Of a stretch of 64,000 nucleotides of DNA, positions 55,613 through 63,765 are shown piece after piece. The notes below the pieces were generated by a model that did not search any database, had not been told where the DNA came from, and was given only the letters and a program-made list of their open reading frames with translations. Location: positions 241,657-305,656 of the forward strand of contig NZ_JAGPYK010000008.1 in NCBI RefSeq assembly GCF_018070045.1. Direction: 5' to 3'. Position 1 is the stretch's first letter. Every line of letters begins with the position of its first letter. Origin of the DNA: Micromonospora sp. U21. GTDB lineage: Bacteria; Actinomycetota; Actinomycetes; Mycobacteriales; Micromonosporaceae. The translations under genes and the position numbers were made by a program.

Positions 55613-56613
55613 CAGCAGCGCACATCCAATGAGATCTCGTCGAACAGTTGTTTGAAACGTGCCTGCTCGCATGACTTGCCGGAGTCCCGTAGCTGTCGAA
55701 GCAGGCGTGTTGCCGAGGTTGGCCCGGCGGCTGCGAGCGGCCGGATAAAGGCCTTGACCTGGTCGTCGGTCATGCGCTCGCGATGAGCCCGAGGCGTCGG
55801 CGGGGGCGTTGTGGCTGCCAGTTCGTGGGCCAGGGCGCGGAGGTGTGAGCGGCGGTGGGTGCCGGAGTCCGAGGTAACGAGGCCGACGAGGCGCTGCGCG
55901 ACCCGGACGTTGAGGGCGAGCAGGCTACCGCCGACTGCCGGCCTCATCCGAGCGGTCACCCCGACGACCAGTTCGTTCAGGTCAGGATCCGCCTGGGCCG
56001 GTCCGACGATCGTCAGTCGTTGGGGGTCGCGTAGTTGCCCCGCCGCCCTACGGAGATCGTTACTGCACGGCCGGAGGTAGGTGTCCGACAGGACGGCGAT
56101 GATCGTGTCGTCGGGATTCGCTCGGGCGAGGTCGTAGAACGACCGAGGCGCGCCAGGTTCCGGGCCCACCCACTCGCTCAGCCCGCGCCACCAGTCGCGG
56201 TTCTCGGTCGAACTCCGCCCGACCGAGTCTCCATCCCGCAATGCGAAGGTCGCGGCATAGGGACGGACGTGAGCGGTGGCTGGAATCAGTCCGTACCCGG
56301 CCGAACAGACCCAAAGTTGCGCCTCCACGTGTTCAGAGGCCGCCAATTGACGCGCCGCCGCCCAATGCTCGCCGGCATACAGTGATGTGGCGGCAGTGGA
56401 AGGTGGGCCGGGTTCGGACAGTCGCCGAATCCACTCCGCGAGCCTCTGCCTCGGCAGGTAGTCCGACAGGGCTCCAATGCGCAGGGCGGCAGGCACCAGA
56501 AGTTTCTTGCGGTTCGCGCAGGTCACGACGATGTGAACGCGCGCCGGCGCTTCCGCCGGGCTTTTATCCACGGGCGCGCCCGATCGATGCTCGTCGGTCG
56601 TCGCTTCCGTCAC
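55612..56613 (-). CDS. dpdC: DpdC-like protein (YaaA/DUF328-like)
   Basis: A 333-residue protein starting at GTG 56613, which overlaps the queD stop (GTGA). It has a CANRKK loop (32-36) after a hydrophobic strand VHIVV and the block [22 protein letters not shown] (CSAGYGLI at 103-110), reminiscent of YaaA/DUF328 proteins. In Salmonella, DpdC converts preQ0 in DNA to the amide (ADG). This gene sits where such an enzyme is expected, but the identification rests on motif resemblance and context. Confidence 0.7.
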   Translation of the reverse strand: MTEATTDEHRSGAPVDKSPAEAPARVHIVVTCANRKKLLVPAALRIGALSDYLPRQRLAEWIRRLSEPGPPSTAATSLYAGEHWAAARQLAASEHVEAQLWVCSAGYGLIPATAHVRPYAATFALRDGDSVGRSSTENRDWWRGLSEWVGPEPGAPRSFYDLARANPDDTIIAVLSDTYLRPCSNDLRRAAGQLRDPQRLTIVGPAQADPDLNELVVGVTARMRPAVGGSLLALNVRVAQRLVGLVTSDSGTHRRSHLRALAHELAATTPPPTPRAHRERMTDDQVKAFIRPLAAAGPTSATRLLRQLRDSGKSCEQARFKQLFDEISLDVRC

Positions 56614-56972
56614 GGGGCATCGCCCCGGTAGACGGCACCCGAGGTGCAGGTCTCCCTGACCACGATTGCCGACAGCGGCAGCTGGTCGATAAGCCTCCCC
56701 CAGATCCACTGCGCCAGCACCTCGCTGGTCGGGTTCTCGAGCCCCGGCACCTCGTTCAGGTAGTAGTGGTCCAGTTGGTCCAGGATGGGCTTGAACGCCG
56801 CCTTGATGTCACCGAAGTCCATCACCCATCCGGACGATGCGCCGACCTCGCCACGCACGTGCAGTTCAACCCGGTAGGAGTGGCCGTGGAGGCGAGCGCA
56901 CTTGTGTCCCTCGGGCACGTGCGGCAAGCGATGAGCGGCTTCGAAGGTGAACTCACGGAAGATTTCCATCAA
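56610..56972 (-). CDS. queD: QueD, 6-carboxytetrahydropterin synthase
   Basis: A 120-residue T-fold enzyme of the preQ0 pathway that makes 6-carboxytetrahydropterin from dihydroneopterin triphosphate. His14, His29 and His31 (EAAHRLP and LHGHSY) are the expected zinc ligands and Cys25 is the expected catalytic cysteine. It overlaps queE (ATGA) at the start and dpdC at the end. GTP cyclohydrolase I, the step before it, is not encoded here and is presumably supplied elsewhere. Confidence 0.92.
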   Translation of the reverse strand: MMEIFREFTFEAAHRLPHVPEGHKCARLHGHSYRVELHVRGEVGASSGWVMDFGDIKAAFKPILDQLDHYYLNEVPGLENPTSEVLAQWIWGRLIDQLPLSAIVVRETCTSGAVYRGDAP

Positions 56973-57616
56973 GCAATCCCAATGTATTTATGTGTCTGCA
57001 GGCTCAACGACCATTGAGGGCGTGCGAGGCAATAGCTGATGGCGGCCTGGGTGTTCGCCGCTTGGTCCGGTCCGTCCATGGGTTGAAGGAGAAAGTGTGC
57101 GAAGTCCAGACCTTCGAATCGTTCAGGCTCCGCGCCCGGTTGGGGATACACGAGCTTGAGATCGTCACCCTCGGTGAGGACCAGTTCAGCGCCGGCCTTC
57201 GGACTGACGCAGATCCAGTCGACGCCGGCGGGCGCGGGCCGCGTCCCGTTCGTCTCAATAGCCACCTCGAAGCCTTCATTGTGAAGTGCGTCGATGGCAG
57301 CAGCATCGAGTTGCAGTAGTGGCTCTCCACCAGTGCAGACGACGTACGGCCTGCTCTTCGGGTGGGCTGCACCGGCCCACGCCTTGGCCACGGCTGCAGC
57401 CAGGTCTTGAGCGGACCGGAAGCGGGCGCCTCCCGGCCCGTCAGTACCTACGAAGTCTGTGTCGCAGAACTGACATATGGCTCGGTGGCGATCTGCCTCA
57501 CGGCCAGTCCAAAGGTTGCAACTTGTGAATCGACAGAAGACCGCAGGCCGACCGGCATGGGTGCCTTCGCCCTGGAGGGTGTAGAAGATCTCTTTGATGC
57601 GGTACGCGGATCTCAT
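56969..57616 (-). CDS. queE: QueE, 7-carboxy-7-deazaguanine synthase (radical SAM)
   Basis: A 215-residue radical SAM enzyme. The cluster-binding cysteines are Cys33, Cys48 and Cys51, giving a CX14CX2C spacing instead of the usual CX3CX2C; a similar long spacing is known from Burkholderia QueE. FYTLQGEG at 11-18 is the family's N-terminal motif. It converts 6-carboxytetrahydropterin to 7-carboxy-7-deazaguanine. It overlaps queC (57613-57616) and queD. Confidence 0.92.
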   Translation of the reverse strand: MRSAYRIKEIFYTLQGEGTHAGRPAVFCRFTSCNLWTGREADRHRAICQFCDTDFVGTDGPGGARFRSAQDLAAAVAKAWAGAAHPKSRPYVVCTGGEPLLQLDAAAIDALHNEGFEVAIETNGTRPAPAGVDWICVSPKAGAELVLTEGDDLKLVYPQPGAEPERFEGLDFAHFLLQPMDGPDQAANTQAAISYCLARPQWSLSLQTHKYIGIA

Positions 57617-58314
57617 GACACGCTGCCGTCGGCGGGGTCTGACATGCCGAGTTCGGCGAAGCCCCGCGTACGCAGCAGGCAGGAGTCACAGGTGCCACAC
57701 GGCCGGCCATCGACGGGGTCGTAGCAGCTGTGGGTGAGCGAGTAATCGACACCGAGGCTGAGGCCCAGCCGAATGGTGTCTGCCTTCGTGAGGTCGATGA
57801 GGGGAGTATGAACCTTCAGCCGCTGACTGCCCTCGACGCCAGCCTTGGTGGCGAGGTTTGCCATCCGCTCGTATGCCTCGATGTACTCGGGCCGGCAGTC
57901 CGGGTAGCCGCTGTAGTCGAGGGCGCTCACCCCAATAAAAACATCGGAGGCCCCAAGGGTCTCCGCCCAGGCAAGCGCGAACGACAGGAAGATGGTGTTC
58001 CGAGCCGGCACGTAGGTGATGGGGATCTCGCTCCCGATCTCCTCAGCGCTCTTGTGATGAGGAACAGCAAGGTCATCGTCGGTCAGTGCGGAACCACCAA
58101 AGATCCTGAGATCGATGTCCGCGACAACGTGGCGCGTCGCCCCCAGAGCCTTCGCGACCCGTGCGGCAGCTTCGAGTTCCACGGTGTGCCGCTGCCCGTA
58201 GCGGAAGCTGAGGGCGTTGGCTTCGAACCCCTCCTTGACGGCCACAGCAAGGGCTGTGGCCGAGTCGAGACCGCCGCTTAGCAGTACTACGGCTTGGGGC
58301 TTGGATGCCGACAT
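57613..58314 (-). CDS. queC: QueC, 7-cyano-7-deazaguanine (preQ0) synthase
   Basis: A 233-residue enzyme that uses ATP and ammonia to turn 7-carboxy-7-deazaguanine into preQ0. The N-type ATP-pyrophosphatase P-loop SGGLDS is at 13-18 and the C-terminal zinc site is [16 protein letters not shown] (four cysteines). ATG 58314 has GAGGAG 9 bases upstream; it is the first gene of the que-dpd operon, so the operon promoter should lie in the following 240 bases. No promoter consensus stands out there. Confidence 0.93.
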   Translation of the reverse strand: MSASKPQAVVLLSGGLDSATALAVAVKEGFEANALSFRYGQRHTVELEAAARVAKALGATRHVVADIDLRIFGGSALTDDDLAVPHHKSAEEIGSEIPITYVPARNTIFLSFALAWAETLGASDVFIGVSALDYSGYPDCRPEYIEAYERMANLATKAGVEGSQRLKVHTPLIDLTKADTIRLGLSLGVDYSLTHSCYDPVDGRPCGTCDSCLLRTRGFAELGMSDPADGSVS

Positions 58315-58556
58315 CTGAGGCTCCTCGCTTCGTCGATGGTCGAGAAACTGCAGTGGCGTGTTCCGCCAGTGATGCGTAGTTACTGCTCGCAAGTTGCGTC
58401 ACGTTACCCGAGTACTGCGCGTTGTCGGAAGGTGGCCAGGGCGTGTCGTTCGCGCTCGGCAGGACAGGGTCCGTGGCACCGGCCGCGGACCGGCCGACTG
58501 GCTGGCTGAGTCGGTGGGGAGTCCGGTGGCAGGAGGCAGCCGAGAGTCGGAGCGGG

Positions 58557-59054
58557 CTACACGGGCCCCTGGAGTTTGTCTGCGACCATCCACCAGTTCA
58601 CCTCGGGAGGCAGCGGAGTCACGATGACGCCCGTCTCCCGGAGGAGCCGTAGGTGCTGGTCGTAGCTCGGGTGCGCGGCAAGCTGCGCCTTAACGTTCGG
58701 GAACGCGTAGACCGGGATGTTAGCGTCGCCGAGCGCTTCATTCAGGATGCCGAGCGCGAGGGTGTCGTTGATCCCCTGAGCCCACTTGTTGATGACGTTG
58801 AACGTGGCCGGTACGACGGCAACGGCGGTCCCCGGAGGATGCGGCTCCGGGTCGCCGGGCATCCGCCACTCGACCCGGACCGGATAGCCGGTCTGCCGCC
58901 CGAGCTCATCCCGGTCGATCCAACTGGCAGCGGTCGGCGTAGCGGTGAGGCAGACGGTCCACCCGTCTTCCTGCAACAACTCGATAAGCTCCGTGATGCG
59001 CAGCACGGGAGGAGCGGCGCAGGCGACCAGATGCAGCACGCCCCTGTGAGTCAC
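58557..59054 (-). CDS. Flavoprotein of the EpiD/PPC decarboxylase-like family
   Basis: A 165-residue protein with a Rossmann-like flavin fold: VLHLVACAAPPVLRITELI at the front and the family's PATFNVINKWAQGIND active-site/FMN region. Related flavoproteins oxidise or decarboxylate cysteine-type thiols, but many in Actinobacteria have unknown roles. It overlaps the start of the regulator gene by 4 bases and is transcribed with it; this pairing recurs in actinomycetes and is probably an autoregulated unit. Confidence 0.8.
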   Translation of the reverse strand: MTHRGVLHLVACAAPPVLRITELIELLQEDGWTVCLTATPTAASWIDRDELGRQTGYPVRVEWRMPGDPEPHPPGTAVAVVPATFNVINKWAQGINDTLALGILNEALGDANIPVYAFPNVKAQLAAHPSYDQHLRLLRETGVIVTPLPPEVNWWMVADKLQGPV

Positions 59055-60292
59055 GTGAGCAGCCCGGCCCGTTCAGCCAGCGGCCGCAGCCCTGGTGTCG
59101 CCGCTCGTCGCTCCTTCGCCAGCAGGTCGAGCAGGAGCGTGCGGGCCTGAACGTTGGCGTGGACCACCTCGGCGGCTATCCGCTCGGCTTCGAGCAGGTG
59201 CAATACGGAGACGGTCATGTCGCCAGACGACATCATCGCCGCTGCCGCCAAGTCGACGTGTACTTGTGCCCTTCGGCCAACCAACACCGTCGGCAGCCGT
59301 GAGGTGTCGAGCCTCGCTGCGATCTCCAGTGCCCGATTCGCGTTGCCGGCCCGAACCGCGGCGGAGACTGCGTGGATGACGACGTTTGTCGGGCCGAAGC
59401 CAGTCCACAACCGGTTGCGGTCAGAGCCCAGCGTGGTTGCCAGCCCCTCGGCCTGCGTCAGGAACTGACCTGCTTCTTTCGGGTTGCCCTGTCCGGCCGT
59501 AATCACGGCAGCCAGAAGCAGCAATGCTCCCTGAGCGGAGAGCATGTCAGGGTCGCTCGCAGGGGCAGCGGTGGTCAAACGAGCGATGCTGGTCCGAACA
59601 ATCTGCTCGGCTTCGGTTGCCCGTCCGGGCAGCCGCATGAGACCGCAGGCCACCTGGTACGCCGCAACAGTTGCCATCGCCTGGTCGTCCGCGAGCCGGG
59701 CGGCGGTGGCAGCCCGGTCGGCCGTCAGTAGGGCGGTGTCGCCGTCACCAACCTTGGCCGCAAGCTTCGACGCCGCGATGTAGGCGGCGGCGAGCAGCCG
59801 GAAGGCCGTGCCGCGATGCATCCCGGTGGACATGCGGGACACGTCCGTGGCCTGGCTGAGCACGTCCGGTAGCAAGCGGGCGACGGATGTGTAGCTCGCC
59901 CGCTGGTAGAGGATGTGCACTCGGCCTACGCTCCGTCGCACGTCGACGAACGACTGAGCTGGCACAGCGGGGGCGGTCAGGTAGCTGGTGAGGAAGGTTC
60001 GGAGGTCGTTCAGCATGTCCGGCCGGGCGCCGCCAGGATTACGAGTCTCATCTCCCATGGCCTGCCCTCGATGTGCTGCCACCGACACGTCGACGAGCAT
60101 GCCGTCGAGCCGTTCGAGCGTAACTCCCAACGCGGACGCGATTCGGGTTCGATGCCAAGGCTGAGGATCCGTCTCGGCGTTCTCCCAGCGCACCACGGTC
60201 GACCGCTCCACGCCGAGAATCTCGGCCAGGCGCTCCTGGCTGTACCCGAGGGCTCTACGCCGCTGGCTGAGCCGGTGCCGCTTAAGGGCCAC
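59051..60292 (-). CDS. XRE-type helix-turn-helix regulator with TPR-like helical domain
   Basis: A 413-residue regulator. The GTG at 60292 has GGAGGGAGATC before it, giving a start VALKRHRLSQRRRALGYSQE. The HTH spans about residues 8-65 (YSQERLAEILGVERSTVVRW) and is followed by alpha-helical repeats to residue 400, like TPR-containing actinobacterial regulators. It is upstream of the flavoprotein gene with which it overlaps. Probably an autorepressor or signal-responsive regulator. Confidence 0.83.
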   Translation of the reverse strand: MALKRHRLSQRRRALGYSQERLAEILGVERSTVVRWENAETDPQPWHRTRIASALGVTLERLDGMLVDVSVAAHRGQAMGDETRNPGGARPDMLNDLRTFLTSYLTAPAVPAQSFVDVRRSVGRVHILYQRASYTSVARLLPDVLSQATDVSRMSTGMHRGTAFRLLAAAYIAASKLAAKVGDGDTALLTADRAATAARLADDQAMATVAAYQVACGLMRLPGRATEAEQIVRTSIARLTTAAPASDPDMLSAQGALLLLAAVITAGQGNPKEAGQFLTQAEGLATTLGSDRNRLWTGFGPTNVVIHAVSAAVRAGNANRALEIAARLDTSRLPTVLVGRRAQVHVDLAAAAMMSSGDMTVSVLHLLEAERIAAEVVHANVQARTLLLDLLAKERRAATPGLRPLAERAGLLT

Positions 60293-60533
60293 TGCCGATC
60301 TCCCTCCGCATGTCGCCACTGTAGTAACAGCCCGTCGATCAGGCGGGAACGGGAACGCTTCAATTTTGCGTCACTGAGGCCCCTCGGGCGCTGTAGTTCC
60401 TGGTCAGCTTCTTGCCGAAGCTGGGCGCATGGCCCGGGGCGGGTGCTGGGCTCCGGTGCCCCCGTCGTACCCCGAACGGCGAGCCGCCGTCCCCGCCCGC
60501 CCCGGCGCCGAATCCGACGAGTTAGGAAGTGCC

Positions 60534-60791
60534 ATGGATTCCGTCGATACGATCCTCGGTGAGCTACCCCTATCGCCCTATGTGACCTCCGAAGCCGTCA
60601 CCTTCGCGGTCAAGGCCGTCACCGTGCACGCCGATCGGCAGTGGCCCCCCGAAGGCCCGCAGTGGCGCAATGACCGCGCACTCCACCCCTGCCGGCTGCA
60701 CCGCTGGGGTCGCCGGGTCCTCGACCAACACCGCCTCACCGAACGGCAGATCCGCACGCTGATCGCCGAGCAGAATGCGCCGCAGCCATGA
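60534..60791 (+). CDS. Small conserved protein, first of a three-gene cluster
   Basis: An 85-residue protein from ATG 60534 (TAGGAAG upstream), rich in Arg/His and Trp (VTVHADRQWPPEGPQWRNDR and LHRWGRRVLDQHRLTERQIR). No catalytic motif. It overlaps the DivIVA-like gene by 4 bases (ATGA). The upstream longer frame to 60429 is not supported by codon use. Confidence 0.65.
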   Translation: MDSVDTILGELPLSPYVTSEAVTFAVKAVTVHADRQWPPEGPQWRNDRALHPCRLHRWGRRVLDQHRLTERQIRTLIAEQNAPQP

Positions 60792-61051
60792 TCTACGTGA
60801 CCGGGGAACGCCTGCACCCACACCACGCCCGCGTCGCGTCCTTCGACACCCGCTGGCGCGGCCTCGACCCCGCCCAGGTGCACGACTATCTCAACCGGAC
60901 GGCCGACGAACTCGAACGACTGCACCGCGAGTTGACCACGGCGAACAGCGAGGCCGAACGCATCCGCCAGGCGCTGCGGCAGTGGCAGTCCCGGCACATC
61001 GGCTGCCGCCGCACAGACCCAGGTTCACCGAACAGCCGGTGGCAGCGATGA
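60788..61051 (+). CDS. DivIVA-domain protein
   Basis: An 87-residue protein. FDTRWRGLDPAQVHDYLNRT is the membrane-binding DivIVA N-terminal motif, followed by a coiled coil (ADELERLHRELTTANSEAER). Such small DivIVA-like proteins bind curved or septal membranes in actinomycetes. It overlaps the preceding and following genes by 4 bases, so the three are translated together. Confidence 0.82.
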   Translation: MIYVTGERLHPHHARVASFDTRWRGLDPAQVHDYLNRTADELERLHRELTTANSEAERIRQALRQWQSRHIGCRRTDPGSPNSRWQR

Positions 61052-61293
61052 CCTCAACCCGCTGGATCATCCACCTTCCCACCACCCTGACCAGCCTCGA
61101 CGGGGCCATCACCCTGGCCGCAGCCCTGTGCGACTCGCTCGGCCACGTCACCGCCATCGACTTCGGCGAGACCACCCTGAGCGAGGAGGACCAGCAGTTC
61201 CTACGTACTCGAATTTGGTGTGACGCCCCGATCGGCGGCGCCGGTCGTTGCCGTCGAAGCGACGGTCACGACGGTGACTGTGCTAGCCGGTGA
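61048..61293 (+). CDS. Small hypothetical protein of the DivIVA cluster
   Basis: An 81-residue protein starting at ATG 61048, overlapping the DivIVA stop. TTLTSLDGAITLAAALCDSL and VTAIDFGETTLSEEDQQF are ordered; the tail is Arg/Gly-rich with three cysteines. No family recognised. Its tight coupling to a DivIVA gene suggests a shared role near the membrane or septum. Confidence 0.6.
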   Translation: MTSTRWIIHLPTTLTSLDGAITLAAALCDSLGHVTAIDFGETTLSEEDQQFLRTRIWCDAPIGGAGRCRRSDGHDGDCASR

Positions 61294-61308
61294 GGACCGT
61301 GGCGGTTG

Positions 61309-61935
61309 TTAGCCCAGCAGTGTGCGTGCACGCTGGCTCGGCCTCAGAGTCATGACCTTGAACGGGCAGTTCTTGTCGGTCAGCAAGGTGTAGGCCTGGA
61401 TGGCGCGGTCGGCGGCATCTCGGGTTTGCTCTGAGGCTGTCATGCCCCTGCCGCGGTTGCGGAAGAGGGCGCCGTAGAACGCTGAGCAAAAGACACCGCT
61501 CTCGTGCCAGCCGATGATGGCAGAGGTGCCGATGTAGGTCACTTCTCCCTGGAGGCAGTCCCGCACCGCCTTCTGCCACACGCCGGTGCCGGTCTTGCAG
61601 CCGTCGGCGATGATGGCGCTCGTCGAGATGCCTTGGCCCAGTTTCGCCGCAGCTTCCCCGAGCTGCTCGAGCGAGATTTCGACTTTGCCGTCTGTGCTGC
61701 TGAACGTCGGCGTGACACTGTGATCGCCGTGGGCCATGACGTGCAGGACGTCGCACGATGCGGTGAAGGCGGAAAGCACCGTGTCGGGGTCGCGCGATCG
61801 GACGAAGTCGATGTCCACGATGGGTTCGTCGCACCCGGCGTTGATGTTCTCCAGTGTCGATTGTACGAAGGTCATCGCCGCGTCGAACGATGAGTCCAAC
61901 CCGAGGTCCAGCAGACTCACTCTTCTTGGCTTCAT
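61309..61935 (-). CDS. Caspase-like (CHAT/C14-type) cysteine protease candidate
   Basis: A 208-residue protein with the two hallmarks of the caspase fold: a catalytic His69 in DVLHVMAHGD and a catalytic Cys113 in IIADGCKTGTG, followed by a beta strand and GTSAIIGWHESG. There is no other domain, so it is a free-standing protease with no obvious substrate in the window. It is divergent from the secreted repeat protein. Not adjacent to a known gasdermin, CRISPR or signalling partner here. Confidence 0.75.
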   Translation of the reverse strand: MKPRRVSLLDLGLDSSFDAAMTFVQSTLENINAGCDEPIVDIDFVRSRDPDTVLSAFTASCDVLHVMAHGDHSVTPTFSSTDGKVEISLEQLGEAAAKLGQGISTSAIIADGCKTGTGVWQKAVRDCLQGEVTYIGTSAIIGWHESGVFCSAFYGALFRNRGRGMTASEQTRDAADRAIQAYTLLTDKNCPFKVMTLRPSQRARTLLG

Positions 61936-62408
61936 CTGACCCTCCTCCCCGTACTCCGACCGCAGGCCGGCGTGAAGGTCGACCGTACGTGGGCATCCTC
62001 TTCGTGTCGTTCGGTCGAGCGCTTACCTGGCCTCCTTCCTTCGGTGCGAATCAATCCCCATTCGGTTCAACGGCGCGCTCCGGAAGACGACAGCTTGCCG
62101 ATGTTCCCGGGGATCGGGCGAGCCGGCGGTCGGGGCAGCCTGTACCTCGCCCGCGCCGATGCGCCGCAGCCACTCACTGCAGTCGGCGTCGGGACGTGCC
62201 GAGAACGAGCGGATCAACAACGCCTTGCTTGGCAGACGGATCGAGCCGCCAGATGACATGGTCCATTACGCGACGTAGTCGGTTTGGAGATAATGCCTGG
62301 TCAGGCCACTACCTACCGTGAACCCGTCATCACGATCGGCCTCGGTGCCGGCGTCTACTCCGCGGAGTTGACCAGCCGCCGCCCTGGCCCCAGACGGGAG
62401 AAACACAT
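61936..62408. other. Long divergent intergenic region
   Basis: 473 bases between the caspase-like gene and the secreted repeat gene. A minus-strand frame at 62023-62259 reads MSSGGSIRLPSKALLIRSFS but resembles no family I know, and the codon pattern is weak. No repeat, RNA gene or clear promoter is identified. Confidence 0.5.
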
Positions 62409-63314
62409 ATGCGTGCTCAGAAGGAGTCCCGGCGGTTCGGTGCCCGAGCATCCGTACTCGCGCTCGGTCTCATCGTGGCCGGTGCGGTGGTCGTCCCGGC
62501 GAGCCCTGCGTCCGCCGCGGTCCCCGGCCTGGTGCGGATCACCGCGACCAGCGTCAGCAACTCGGCCGACTTCCACAGCGCCACGGCCACCTGCCCGGTC
62601 GGCAAGGTCCTGACCGGCACGGGCTACGAGCTGAACGGCGTCACCGGCGAGGGCGTCGTCGACGACCTGCGCCCCAACGGCGGTCCAGCCACCGCGCCGA
62701 CGGCCGTGACCGTGGGCGCCTACGAGACGGAGGCGTTCGCCGGCAACTGGTCGGTGACGGCGTACGCGATCTGCGCCAACCCGTTGCCCGGCCTGGTGCG
62801 GGTCGCCGCGACCAGCGTCAGCAACTCGGCAGACTTCCGCAGTGTCACGGCGACCTGCCCGGTCGGGAAGGTGCTGACCGGCACGGGTTACGAGTTGAAC
62901 GGTGTCACCGGTGAGGGTGTCGTCGACGACTTCCGCCCCAACGGTGGGGTCGCCGCCGCGCCGACCTCGGTGAACGTCGGCGCCTACGAGTCGGATGCCA
63001 CCGCCCTGAACTGGTCCGCGACCGCCTACGCCATCTGCGCCAACCCGCTGCCCGGCCTGGTGCGGGCGTCCGCGGTGGGTGCCAGCAACTCCCTCGACTT
63101 CCGCAGTGTCGTCGCGACCTGCCCCGTCGGGAAGGTGCTGACCGGTGCCGGCTACGAGCTGAACGGTGTCACCGGCGAGGGCATCGTGGACGACTTCCGC
63201 CCCAACGGTGGTCCCGCGACCGCTCCGACGTCGGCCGCCTCGGGTGCGTACGAGGAGGACGCGTTCGCCGGCAACTGGTCCGACACGGCGTACGCCATCT
63301 GCGCGACGGCGTAA
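62409..63314 (+). CDS. Secreted protein with three near-identical 88-residue repeats
   Basis: A 301-residue protein with a clear signal peptide (basic start, hydrophobic LALGLIVAGAVVV, cleavage near ASA-A around residue 36). The mature part is three tandem repeats of 88 residues beginning PGLVRITATSVSNSADF, PGLVRVAATSVSNSADF and PGLVRASAVGASNSLDF; each has two cysteines (for example Cys62 and Cys122) that probably pair, plus TCPVGKVLTG and YELNGVTGEG. It is likely a cell-surface or extracellular adhesin-like or binding protein. ATG 62409 has GACGGGAG upstream. Confidence 0.85.
   Translation: MRAQKESRRFGARASVLALGLIVAGAVVVPASPASAAVPGLVRITATSVSNSADFHSATATCPVGKVLTGTGYELNGVTGEGVVDDLRPNGGPATAPTAVTVGAYETEAFAGNWSVTAYAICANPLPGLVRVAATSVSNSADFRSVTATCPVGKVLTGTGYELNGVTGEGVVDDFRPNGGVAAAPTSVNVGAYESDATALNWSATAYAICANPLPGLVRASAVGASNSLDFRSVVATCPVGKVLTGAGYELNGVTGEGIVDDFRPNGGPATAPTSAASGAYEEDAFAGNWSDTAYAICATA
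62523..63311 (+). repeat. Three tandem 264-base coding repeats
   Basis: The coding repeats (62523-62786, 62787-63050 and 63051-63311) differ at silent and some replacement sites, so they are diverged but still well aligned, without frame change. Confidence 0.85.
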
Positions 63315-63380
63315 CAACTGCTCATTCAGGTGTGGCCGCCCCGCGAACGCGCGGCGCGGCCGCACCGTTGACTGGTCAGC

Positions 63381-63602
63381 TCACGAGCCGCCCTGGCGCT
63401 GGATCCGCTCGTCGCCCGAGACCTTGGCCCTGCCCAGGTCGCCCTCGGTGCCGGCCGGGCCGGTCGCGGTACGGCGGTTTCTTTGATCGGGCGAGTGCTC
63501 CATGGGCGAACCCTGGCGGCCCGGAGCGCCGCTGCCCGGATGCCGCCGGCCTCGCGCCGACTCGCCGCCGCTGTCGTGTTTGTTCTGCTTGTGGCTACCC
63601 AT
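63381..63602 (-). CDS. Small hydrophilic protein
   Basis: A 73-residue frame starting at ATG 63602 (MGSHKQNKHDSGGESARGRR), highly charged, Gly/Ser/Gln-rich and probably disordered, ending in SGDERIQRQGGS. Similar short hydrophilic proteins are common in actinomycetes. It could be genuine, but the ribosome binding site is weak. Confidence 0.4.
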   Translation of the reverse strand: MGSHKQNKHDSGGESARGRRHPGSGAPGRQGSPMEHSPDQRNRRTATGPAGTEGDLGRAKVSGDERIQRQGGS

Positions 63603-63765
63603 GACTCGCGCGTACCCGGTCACTGTGCGGCTAGTCATGAGCCCGGTGGGCTCTGTAGCGGCAGGAGCAGTGGCATTACCTGCTAGTACGGCAGCCGCCG
63701 TTTGAGATGTTGCTGGTGGGGGCCGGTTAGACGAGGTGCGGCCACCGCGTGATCGTCTGTATGTT
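63603..63765. other. Region before the transposase gene
   Basis: The left end of the insertion sequence should lie here or just upstream of 63766, but I see no clear terminal inverted repeat to define it. Confidence 0.4.

Noticed and set aside
60010..60363. Frame antisense to the XRE regulator 5' end
   Set aside because: It lies in the shadow of the regulator's coding strand and has no supporting feature.
62023..62259. Minus-strand frame in the 62-kb divergent gap as a gene
   Set aside because: It has no recognisable motif, poor codon pattern and no ribosome binding site.
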